Below are positions 12,201 through 24,200 of a stretch of DNA of 64,000 nt, one piece after another. Made by a program: the position numbers and the translations under genes. The stretch is from Orthonyx spaldingii. Lineage: Eukaryota > Chordata > Aves > Passeriformes > Orthonychidae. The notes under the pieces are model-generated. The model had not been told where the DNA came from, did no database searches, and saw only the letters and a list, made by a program, of their open reading frames with translations. The stretch covers positions 613,713 to 677,712 of the forward strand of contig VZTJ01005469.1 of NCBI GenBank assembly GCA_013397795.1, read 5' to 3'. Every line of letters starts with the position of its first letter. Within the stretch, counting starts at the first letter, position 1.

Positions 12201-15200
12201 GTCCAGATGCAGGCAGGTAGGTGAGGTAAGTTCATTTGGTGAATGTTTTAATTGTGTTAGTACAAATGGATGCCTCAGCTGCAGGTCAGTGTAGTGTAAA
12301 GTCACAGATTCACCTTGCGGGCTTATCTGTACCCCACTAAACCAGGCAGTGCTTTTACCAATACCAATGAGTTTTTTGACTGTGGGCTTTGGACATATAG
12401 GCAGCAAATTCCACATCAGCTTTGACTCTCTGTCTTTACCTGTCTACCGTAGCTTGGTGAGAGAGGTCCTCGCTCCTGTGGTCACCACTCCAGAGGAAGC
12501 CCTCTCAAACAATGTCCATCTTATGCATTATTTCTGGTCCCAGTCTCTTCCTTCAGCACCTCTTAGGTGTTTTTAGTCTTAAATGTATTGCCACAGGTGG
12601 GCAGAGCCCTATTTTTCTGACAAGGGCCTGTGCCAAATTTTAAGAGCATTACAGGTCAGTGTTGTTCTTTTCCATTAACTTATTTCAGTCAGCTAAAAGT
12701 GGGGCTCTAATACCATTTGAGACCAAATTGTAGGGAATCAGACAGTCCTGTGCAGGGCTCTCAGATATGATGTGGGACCTACAGGGAATCCACAGCAGCT
12801 GACATAGCAGCTGGAGACAAGGGATTTCTCCCAGGGCATCTCAGGGTGGTGTTGCACACTCTGTTCAGACATCCGAGTCACACCTTCTGAACCAATGCTG
12901 TTTCCTCAGCTAAGGAAACCAAAAAATACCATCGACTTCAAATGTGTGTGACCCTTAACTCAAGCAAAATATTTTACCTCCTGAAGGAACTGAATGCCTT
13001 TTTGTGAACAAACTTGAGCTGGAGCATTTCCTTCAGTGTTCTGCCTGAAGACAGTGTTTTAAGTCCTTGAGTGAATCTGGTCTCAGGCAGAGGCCTAGTT
13101 GCAAGTCTCAAGACTGGCGTGTTGTTGATGGCATACACGTAAATTTTTAGGCTTAAACGAATATTTATTTCTTTTGTGCTCAAAGATGGGCAAAGCTACA
13201 GCAGAAATGACGTGTGTCTGCACAGAGCATTGAGGCCCCACATGAAATCCACCAGCTTTCTTTTCAAAGTATTGTGCAGACCAGCTTTTTTTGACAGCAT
13301 CAGAGTGTTTTTCCATGAACAGAGGGTGAGATTCTGGCCTCTACTGAAGTCAATGAGAAAGACCCCTTAGTTTCACTGGGGCCAGGAAGCAAAGCAGGCC
13401 TTTTGCTCTCTGTCCCTCCCCTGGAATGAAATGGCAGACTTAATAATGATCTTTGTGTCTCAGCCTTCAGGGACCTTCTGTACTTGTCTGTGCATCTTCA
13501 GGGAACTGGAGCAGCACACCGCCAACCTGCAACATTGTGTCTTGTGGATCCCCTCCTGACATCAAAGATGCAGCCATCAATGGAGATAACTTTACTTTTG
13601 GAAACACAGTCTCTTACACCTGTAAGGAAGGGTACGTAGATTAGCACTACTGGACTAATAGTCAGGATGAGTAAAACTGGCGCACTGTTTCACAAGTCCT
13701 TTATAAGTGCACACTAATTCATTTTTACTACTTCTGTCTTAACTTTGTGGAAGTTAAATGCAATGGAAATTTTTTGTGGGCTGTCAAGGTAGTATGAGAC
13801 ACAGACATTTCTTAATTAAAGTAGTTTCAGGGCAACTGAATACACTCTGGAAGAGAATAATAGAGAGGAATCAGGGGGAATGATAGCACAGTTCAATAGG
13901 AAGCCCTTTTCCTTGGAGTTACGACAGAAGCAGTACTTCTGTGGTAAACTCAAGGCTCTGATCATAACAAATTCCTTATGTCTCATCAGGGTGTAAGAAT
14001 GCTTTTAGTGCAGTTTAACAACTGTCTGTTTTGGTGTTCTAAATTCTGTTCCTTAAAATTAAGACTCCTTGTTTATCGAGGTGCATTATTTTAAATTTAT
14101 TTCTGTCTATTCAGTGTAGAGACATTTTCAGACCCTATTTCACCAAAGAGGAGGCTCAATTTTGGTGATATTGAGCATGAAAGTATAATGCAGGACTCTG
14201 ATCCTGCAAGAACCTTTGCACATGGTAATCTTTACAGCCTGTGAGCAGTTCCATTAAATTTCTTGGAACTCTTCTGTCTAAAAGGCAGAGTGGGTATGCA
14301 GAGCTTTTGCCAGTTTAGGTCCAAAGTGACTGGAGGATTTTCTGGTTTTTCTTGGTATAAAAAGGTAAATTGACAAGCTAGCATTCTTCTTATAATTTGG
14401 TTTTGCAATGTTATTTGAAACATAATTGAAGCAAAGCATCCTTATTATGTTTTCAAGACTGCGTTGTATTACAATTTTAAAAGCTGCTTCTCCTTCCTGT
14501 GGAAGCACTTTAAATCAGGTAGGATAGCAGCATTTAAAGACTGTCAGAGGTGTCTGTCTGTGACAGTGGATCATATTAAACATTGGCACATAATAGCCTT
14601 TTTTTCTGGGGTCCAGTTATGAGGCATTGAAAAAAAATCCTGCAAACAAGACAAAACACTTTTACAAATGTTGCTTCAAAATCTGAACAGTCTACAATTG
14701 GAAAGTCACTGGGGACTTTGCAGTAGTTATTGTTTCTTTGCTTTCTGTGAGAGCACGCCACAGAGAAAAAAAAATGAACAGTCAAAGGTACTGTGAGTAC
14801 ACTATTGTCTGTTGCATATTTAAGCAGCAGGGGTTTAAGTGGGATGATGAGCAACATGGATTAATGCCTGTCCCTGCATCCCAGAGACAGACTGGAGAAC
14901 TACAACTACACTAACAGTATTCATGTGGTAGTATTTTATTGTAAACCATTTCATTGGGTTTTTTTTTTCCTAGTCAGTATTCATTTTTTATTGACTTTCT
15001 AATATTTTTATAGTGAGTTTTTAGGAAGAAGTTATTTTTAAATTGCTATATGCATTATTGGCAAGAGCATCTCTGGGTAATTCACTAAGAGGTTTCACTT
15101 TGCTTGCAAGTGTGAAAATAGATTGATAGTGCAAATACAGACACCTAAAAGGCCTTTCTGGGCTTTTCATCTCTTTCAATCAGTTTTGCTAAACAGAAAT

Positions 15201-18200
15201 AGTTTTTCAGTGGGATCATTTCTTTGAAGATTGCATGGGCAATCACAGCACAATACTAGGTTTGTTTTAGTAGTTTGAGCCATAATAGAAGTTCATAAAT
15301 GGTTGTTGGATGGACAGATGAGAGAGATATGCACAAGGTGTGCTAGCATATCCATCATTGTGACCTCACCCATGGACATGTTGGCTTTAAGATTCTCCTT
15401 TTGAAGTTGATCATAGCTTCTTTTAAAAGGTTCCTGTTCTTGTAGGATTCTGGCAAACAAATTCATACTGCAGGGGCTTCAGGAAACTGTACGTAGATTT
15501 TAGCAATGCTTGTCATTTTGACTTCCTATGTGGTTTCCTTTTCCACAGTTACACATTAGTTGGCCCTGAAACCATAGAGTGCTTAGCCAGTGGGAAGTGG
15601 AATGTGAGCCACCAGCAGTGCCTGGCAGTATCCTGTGATGAACCACCCCACGTGGAAAATGCATCACCAGAGAGTGGCCACCGCCTCTTTGGTGATACAG
15701 CTTATTACTTCTGCTTGGATGGTTACAGCCTGGCTGATAACTCTCAGCTGCTTTGCAATGCAGAAGGGAAGTGGGTGCCTCCAGAGGGCAGGGACATGCC
15801 CCACTGCATAGCTGATTTCTGTGAAAAGCCATCCACCGTCTCATACAGCATCCTGGAGTCCATTAGTAAAGCCAAGTTTGCTGCTGGCTCCGTTGTGAGC
15901 TTCAAGTGCATGGAAGGCTTTGTTCTGAACACTTCGGCCAAGATTGAATGCCTTCGAGGGGGCCAGTGGAATCCTTCTCCTCTGAGCATCCAGTGCATCC
16001 CTGTTCGCTGCGGAGAGCCTCCCCACATTAGCAATGGCTATGCCAGTGGGTCCAACTACAGCTTTGGAGCAGTGGTGGCTTACAGCTGCAACAAGGGGTT
16101 CTACATCAAGGGAGAGAAGAAGCGCACCTGTGAGGCCACTGGCAACTGGAGCGGCAGTTTGCCCACGTGCCACCCAGTGTCCTGTGGAGAACCACCGCAG
16201 CTTGAGAATGGCTTCATTAAGGTACAGAATGAGTTTTCTTACCTGCCTGGTACCATGGCAAACTGAATATATCTTCACAACTGTTGCTGTTGGGGTTTTC
16301 TCTCTCCTGTTTTGCTCTTCTGTTAAAATTGAGGAAGTACATGGTTGGATGGAATAGTAAAAGGGAAAAGCAGGTGGATTTGCAGCAGAATTATATCTGA
16401 AAAGCATGAACGCTTCCATGGGATTTCCTATCATAAAGTGGGTTTTCAGTTAGGAGACTGAAGATGCCATATGACAGTCAAGTGGTTTCCTTAATGTCTT
16501 ATTCTTCATTTGTTTGGTTCTTGAGTAGCTTTCGAGTGCGTTCTGGAGATGTTTGAAGTACTGATGCCCTGCTGTTTACACTGCTATGAAAAAAATCTGA
16601 TATGCAATAGATAAATCATCTTGGGATACTTTCTCTTGTTTTGATGCAAGCACATTTCTTTACTGAAGTCAGAACTTCCCTTTTCTTACGAAATTAAATT
16701 ACAACAATGCCTGAAGTTTAAAATCTCCTTGTGGCAGCCCAGACCTGTAACAACTGCTTCACCTGTGTTTTGCTTTGATGCACAAGGATAATTTTGTGAT
16801 AAGGAAGATCAAAAACACTATTATAAAGATTTTACATTGAATTTTTGAAGCATTTTTCTTCTGAACATCCCTCTTCCTTCCTTAAATCTAACTACCAAGG
16901 AATCTACATTTGCTAAGTTTGGAGGGGGGGAGGTTGGCATTCCAGTTCCTACATGGGTTTCCAGCAGTAATAGCAACAATTTCTGTTCAGACTCCCACAC
17001 AGATGCATTGTCTAATTAATGCATATCACTCTGTTTTGTCTTCCTTAGGTAGGACCACTCCATATATTCTTTACAGTTGGAGAAATTTTGTCGTACCTCA
17101 GTCAGAGCTCAGACTGCAACTTTGAGGGGCTCCTCAGCTGCGTGCTCAAGGCCCTGCAGCTGCATATGTGGCATTTATAAATGTCTCTAGTAGCAGTAGA
17201 TTTGAGGGCTCCAACCTTAGATACACTTGGAAGCTAAAGAATCATGACAACAATAGGCCCAATTTGATGGCAGCTTCCCCTGATCCATTTCTTTTCCATC
17301 TTCTTCCTGTCCACACATATTTTGGTCTCATGGGTCAGGAGGGGAGAAAGCAGAGGAATTCTTTTCTAGCTTTTACCTTTTAAGCCTTGAATTTTTTGTT
17401 TTCTCTTGGAAGTGGTCTCAGATTTCCTGAAAACAGAGTGCATAATTTGAGGCAAGGTATTTTGTGCCAGTTAGTTGCTTTCAGTCCTTCTGAGACAGCC
17501 TTTACTGCTGCCAGGGATTCAGCTAGAAGCTAGACCAGGAGAACACAAGACATTAAATCAGTCTGCTATTACCCAAATCATGCATCTTCATTTCAGACAT
17601 GTCTCTGTCTTGACTGTTTTTCAGGACACAACTGGACACTTCTTTGAAAATCAGGCACATTATCAGTGTGACTCTGGTTACCAGATGGTCGGGAGCTCAG
17701 TGTTTATCTGCCAAGCAAATCGGCAATGGTACAGTGAATCACCTCCTTACTGTGCTCCCCTCAGCTGTGGAAAACCACCAGCCATCCAGCATGGTTACTC
17801 CAAGGGAGAAACTTTTGATATGGGCTCCAAAGTTGAGTTCTTCTGTGATGAAGGCTATGAGCTGATTGGAGATGTTTCATGGACATGTCAAAAGTCTGGG
17901 AAATGGAGCAAAAAGCAAAGCCCCAAATGTGTGCCAACAAAATGCCCAGAACCACCCTTGGCGGAAAATCAGCTGGTCTTGAGGGAAATGTCTTACCAAG
18001 TCGGCGTTGTACAGTTCTCCTGCAAGGAGGGTTACGTTTTACATGGCTCCTCTGTACTGAAATGCTTGCCCTCCCAGCAGTGGAATGATTCCTTTCCCTT
18101 CTGCAAGGTTGTACAATGTTCTGCACCTCCCTATATTGCCTATGGGGACCCCTTGACTGCATCCCTTCATTTTGGTAGCACTGTGAAATACATCTGCGTG

Positions 18201-21200
18201 GATGGGTTTTTGCTGAAGGGTGAGTCCACCATCAGATGCCAGGCTAATGGCTCGTGGAGCTTGCCTTTGCCAGAATGTGTTCCTGTGGAATGTCCTCAGC
18301 CAGAGGAAATTCAGAATGGCATAGTTGATGTGCAGGGCCTCACCTTCCTTAGCACAGCCCTCTACACATGTAAACCAGGTTTTGAGCTGCAAGGGAACAC
18401 AACTGTCCTCTGCGGAGAAGATGGGCAGTGGCTTGGGGGAAGGCCAGTTTGCAAACCTATTCAATGCCCAAGGCCTAAGAAGATCCTCAATGGCAAATAC
18501 TCATTCACAAACTTCCATTATGGGCAGACAGTTAGGTATTTCTGTGACAGAGGTTTCCAGCTCCAAGGGGAGGAAACGCTGAGATGCCTAGAAACAGGAG
18601 AATGGAGTACAGAGGTTCCCTCTTGCAAAGCCATAAATTGCCAGCCCCCTCAGCCCATTGAGAATGGTTTTGTGGAGGGTGCAGATTATAGCTATGGGGC
18701 CATGGTCATTTACAGCTGTGTGCCAGGCTTCCAGCTGTCAGGCCTTGCCATGCAGACCTGTGAAGAATTGGGGTGGTCTAGCTCCACACCAGCCTGCCTT
18801 CCAACAGACTGTGGCCTGCCTCCTCACATTGACTTTGGAGAGTACGTGCAGTTGAGACACGGGGAAAGACGTTCTGGCCAGGAGGGTGTTACAGAGAATC
18901 CCTTCCTTTCACATATGTTGCTGGCTGACAATATGAAAGACTTCAAAAGTTCCCTGAAGGAGGACAGTGCAATGCAGCTCACCACTTTCTTATTTGGAAC
19001 TATCATTTTATACACGTGTTACTCTGGCTATGAGCTGCTGGGAAACCCTGTTCTAGCTTGCCAAGAAGATGGGGCTTGGAACGGCACTGCCCCTGCCTGT
19101 GTTTCAATAGAGTGCACCTCGCTGTCACCCCCAGAGAACGGTTTTTTGCATGTCACTGAGAACACACTTGGCAGCGCAGTGCGGTACGGGTGCAACCCAG
19201 GATTCACACTGGTTGGCTCTGACACACGGCTGTGCTTGGCAAGTGGGCAGTGGAGTCACACTGCTCCTTACTGCAAAGCAATAACGTGCAATTCACCTAC
19301 CCAGCTTATGAACGGGAAGATAAGAGGGACAAACTACACATGTGGGAGTGTTGTCTACTATGAGTGTGATCCTGGTTACCAATTAAATGGCCCCGCAGAG
19401 AGGACATGCCAAGAGAGCCAGAGTTGGGATGGCAGTGAACCAATTTGCATTCCTGTCTCCTGCAGCCCACCACCAGTTTTGGAGAATGGTCAGGTGACTG
19501 GAGAGGAGTACACGTTCCAGAGACATACAGAGTATAGCTGCAATGAAGGTTTCCTGTTAGATGGGGACAGGAGTAGAGTCTGCCTTGCAAATGGAAGCTG
19601 GAGTGGAATCACTCCAGTTTGCAAAGCTGTGACCTGCCCTGTGCCGCTGTCTCTTCCCAATGGTAGAACTACTGGCTCAGATTTCAGCTTTAAGAAAGAA
19701 GTGCACTATCACTGCAATGATGGTTACAACCTGCAAGGAGCATGTACACTTACCTGTCAGAGTGATGGTACCTGGGACTCAGAAGCTCCACACTGTGAAC
19801 CAGTCATTTGTGGACCCCCTGAAGACATCTCCCATGGCTTTCTGAATGGCTCAGCCTTTACTTATGGGGAATTTGTCCACTATATATGCTTCCCTGGTTA
19901 TGAGCTGCATGGCAATCCCTTACGGCAATGCCTGTCCAATGGCTCCTGGAGTGGAAGCCTTCCGTCTTGCCTACCCTGTCTGTGTCCTACACCACAGATT
20001 CAAAATGGAGTTGTTCTTGGTACAGATTTCAGCTGTGGGATAAGTGTCCAGTTTCAATGCTTGGAGGGCTTCAAACTGCTGGGGCCTTCTGAAGTCACCT
20101 GTGAGGCAGCTGGCAAATGGAGTTCTGGGTTTCCTCGCTGCGGACAGATTTCCTGTGGTGCTCCACCCATCATCCCCAACACATTTATCAATGGCAGCAG
20201 CTCTGAAGATGAGAACACCATCATCTATACCTGCTTGACAGGTTTTGTCATGAAGGGGAGTCCAGAACTGACTTGTATGGAGACTGGTGTGTGGAAGAAG
20301 CCATACCCAAGCTGCGAGCTGTTAAGCTGTGGCCCACCACCATCTATCCCAAATGCTGAGGTTCTTGGCAACACCTACACCTATGGAAGTAAGGTCCAGT
20401 ACAGGTAAGGATGATGGTGCTATTCTATTTTCATTAAAAGTCCCTGAAGAAATGAAGATGGAAGGGTTATGTACCTTGCAGTTAGTGCAAGTTTTTACAT
20501 ACTCAGATTGACAAAGCCCACATTGCCTGCACTTTATAAAATATTATTTGGATCACTCAAGAAAAGTCCAGAAAGGCATTTCAGTCTGTTCGCTAATGCC
20601 TCCACTGACTTTAATTTCCCATTTCCATTTGCTTTCCTATTCTCCTCCTCTGAAGCACTGGTTTCAACCATACAGGTTTTGTTAGCCAGTAACAGCAACA
20701 GTCATCAGGGTGTGCAGCTTCTCTCCTCTTGGCATTGCATTTGTGCTTTTCTTCTGCTTCAGGTGCCTCTTGTAATACAGAAGGGCTGATATCCCTCTTA
20801 TCCCATCTTCTGTACTGCAGCACTGTGCTGTCAGCAAGGTACTCCTTTGTCAGATATCAGAAAGTGAGGGGTTTTGTTAATTTCATGAAGTGTGTACACT
20901 GCAGATCTCTTTCTCCAACCTGAAGAAAGCCTTGGCAAAAAGGGAGATGTATTTTTGACAGTAAAAGCAAATAATGGTATGGGACAGAACCGGGACAGAG
21001 ATGGCAGGTGGGTGAATTGAACAGTATCAGTCATTTCCATGCTATTTTAACAAGGTGAAGGGAGTACTTTTGTTGCTGTTCTACAAGCAAACCTACTAGT
21101 GCAAGCCAGTTCAGTTGTTCTTGGTAAAGCACCATTGACTCAGCCTTAAATGTGTAAGCAAGTGGTCTATGGTCAGGCTAAGGCTTGGTTTGTTCTTGGA

Positions 21201-24200
21201 AGAAAGCGAGATCATCTTTAGAATTGCTTGCTGCTCACACACTCTTTACCTCACCAAAGGCCCTCTTAGCAAAGAGAAGGGCAGCGTAGGAACTGCACTA
21301 AAACATCCAGTACCCTCCAAGTGCTAAAGCCACCAACTCACTTTCCATTTTGGTGCTGCAGCAGCATGAAACAACTGGAAATTAAGTCTGAAGTCTCCAG
21401 CTCTTGCAATGGAATGAATTCAGTCCAGACATACTTCTTACAGGCTTACCTTGAAATAACAGAGAAATCTCAAGATGTGCTTATTAGCAACTCATGCTGA
21501 AAAATTGCTGTCCTGACTTCTTAATTTATGGGTTAGCTCATTCCTAGCTATGTCTCTGTGGTCAGGTCTTCATGCTGTGTTGCAGATGTCTGGAAGGCTA
21601 CACAATGGCAACAGAAGTGGATATATGCACTTGCCAGGAAGATGGACAGTGGTCTGTTCAAAGTATTTCCTGTTGCCCCAGAAAGTGTCCCCTCCCAGGA
21701 AATATCACTAATGTAATCGCTCTTGGGAACAACTTCACTGTGAACACAAGCATCACTTTGTCATGCGTGGAAGGCTACACTCTGGTGGGAGCAAGCACAT
21801 CTACATGCAAGGTATAGTTTTATTAGCAGTGTTTTATTCTGCTGGCTTTCTTGAATTCAGGAGTCCTTCTCATACCTTCCTTACCTTTCGGCCCTTAACT
21901 GGACACAGCAAAAAAATTCAAAGCATATATGTGCATGTATACATATATGCATATGTATAGACTTTCACAACTAGAAATTTTTTTTTTCTTCATCCATCAA
22001 AAGCTGTAGCTGTCCTTCAGAAAAGCATTCATTTTATCACATTCCAGGCATTAAAATCATGTCTGAGATTTTAAAAAATTATGGTCAAGATTTATAATGT
22101 ATTTTGAGGATTGCATGCAGATCTTTTTTCTCCAGAATAATAGGCAGCACACATTTTAATCCACTGTACACCTGTAGAAACTTGAATCCTTCTAGTGTTA
22201 AACAACAAACATCTTCATCCATTCCACTGGTAGCCTCCTGTCACATTAGCTGTGGACAACCTCATCTTAAGTTTGTAAATTGACTTTTAAAGTCACTAGG
22301 TATGCTCATATGAGAAAAGCTGAGTATGTGTGGCTTTGTAGAGTAAGTATTTCTTACGGAAATGTTTTCCCCTTATTTTGCTGTTTCAAATATCTGTGGA
22401 AGTATGAGTAGGTGTCTTTGACAAGTGTTTCTTCAGGTATCAGACTTTCCTTAGTGAGTCAGAGAAGGCTGCTGAATCACTTAGTCGTGGTGTTAGACAT
22501 TCAACCAGGAGAGAAATACAAAACATGAAATCAGGCAGATGTAGTTTTCATTCTTCTGATGTGTTCCCTGAGCAATTAGGTGACCTTGCACCAGTGAACT
22601 TGCTTTTCCAAGCATCTTTTTCCCATTTTACTTTTTGTTCCTTCTGTCTTGTAAGTCTTAAGCTAAGTGTTCCTGCCAAAGATAACCCCAGTCTATGCTG
22701 ACATTTTAAAAGTGTTACTTAAATTGCCAAGTTTTATAAAGGATTGAACAGATAATATTATATCTATACACCCACAGCAACTGGACGCTTCTACTATGAT
22801 TTTTCTTTTTCAATTAGATATGAATTAAAAATATAAAGTGGTACTTCTACATTTCTAATTACATTTATTTTTCAGGAAAATGGTGTTTGGGTGCCACCAT
22901 TTTCTGATGACATCTGCAGTCCTGTGTCCTGTGGAACTCCAGAGTCTCCAGAACATGGATTTGTGGTTGGCACTAAACACAATTACAAAGATGTGTCTCT
23001 TTACAAATGTGACTCTGGCTATGAATTACAAGTAAGCAAGCTCAAATCTCCAACACTCTAAACTTCTAGTTGTCATTCTCAGTTCCTGAGTGATTGCTGC
23101 AGACTGTGTCATTCATACTGATGCCATAGAAGCTGGATGTCTGCTGGTTTTGTTATTGTCTGTAGAGAATTCATGGTATGTTTGGGGCAGTCTTTGAATG
23201 GCATAAGGGTATAGTTGAAGCAAATATAAGAATCCTGTACAGAGGTCTACGTCCAGCAGGTATCTTGCAGTTTGAGTTTTCTTAACTGAAGTCCTCTGCA
23301 AAAACAGCATTACATATGTGTGTGACCGTAAGTCATGAAAGAGTTCATTTCTCATGTTCTGCTCCCCAACCTGGTGCTTTAGCCAGAGTTAGACACTTTT
23401 TTCTTCTGTTTCATAGCGCCCCAAGCATTGTGCCTTCCAGACTTAAAGTTCCTCATAAACTCCACTGCCTTCAGTTATATGACATTGCTAGATGATATTA
23501 AAGTGATAGATCAAAGGCATTCCAGTTTGTTCAATGGCAACTTCATTCCTTGATGGAGAAGGAATCAAAGTTCTTTCCTGTCCATTGTTTTTATCCCCAC
23601 CTGCGCTGTGAAACAGTATTGCTTTCCCACTATCAGGACTCAGACTAGCAAGTTCAGGGCTGTCTCAGTGTTGTTTACAACAGCTGCAGTGAATTCAGAA
23701 ATGACAGTATGACATGCTTAGGCACAGCATGATCTCCACCATCCCCAGGTGATGATAGAGTGAGACATGACGTGGTGAGGTGTCTCCAGGACAGAGGCTG
23801 GCTCTTAATGCTGGTTTTGTGAGTACCAAGCAGAGTGCAGCATTGTGCTTCCTTTGTACTGTCATAACACATTAATTAATTAAGAATTTCATGCATTTAA
23901 AATGACCCGGACAGAAGTCAATTCACTCAGTGAAGAAGATTTTGGAGAATGCTTAGGTAATAATGAATTTAATTTTCATTATGTTGTCAAATATGCAATA
24001 CCACTGGGGAAGGAGGTGTTGGTATTTAGACAAAAAGGTAGAGCTACTGTTTCAAATAATTTTTGGAAGTAATAAGCCAGTGTTTTTATACAGTAATATG
24101 TTCTTCCAAGCTTTGTAATCCAGTTTCGCCACCTAGTGTCAACCTGTGTCCCTGCTGTTGAAGAGAAGTCCTGCTTTTTACCTTTGGGAAGCAAAGTCCT

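Noticed and set aside
15841..16434. 197-codon minus-strand open frame opposite a CCP exon
   Set aside because: It is antisense to exon 15549-16221, shows no domain, and follows from the composition of the CCP-coding strand. The same holds for the 133- and 141-codon frames opposite 17761-18464.
17475..17624. Start of the long open frame taken as a gene start
   Set aside because: The Met-led extension before 17625 is intron read-through. The tttttcag acceptor and the CCP14 continuity place the exon start at 17625.
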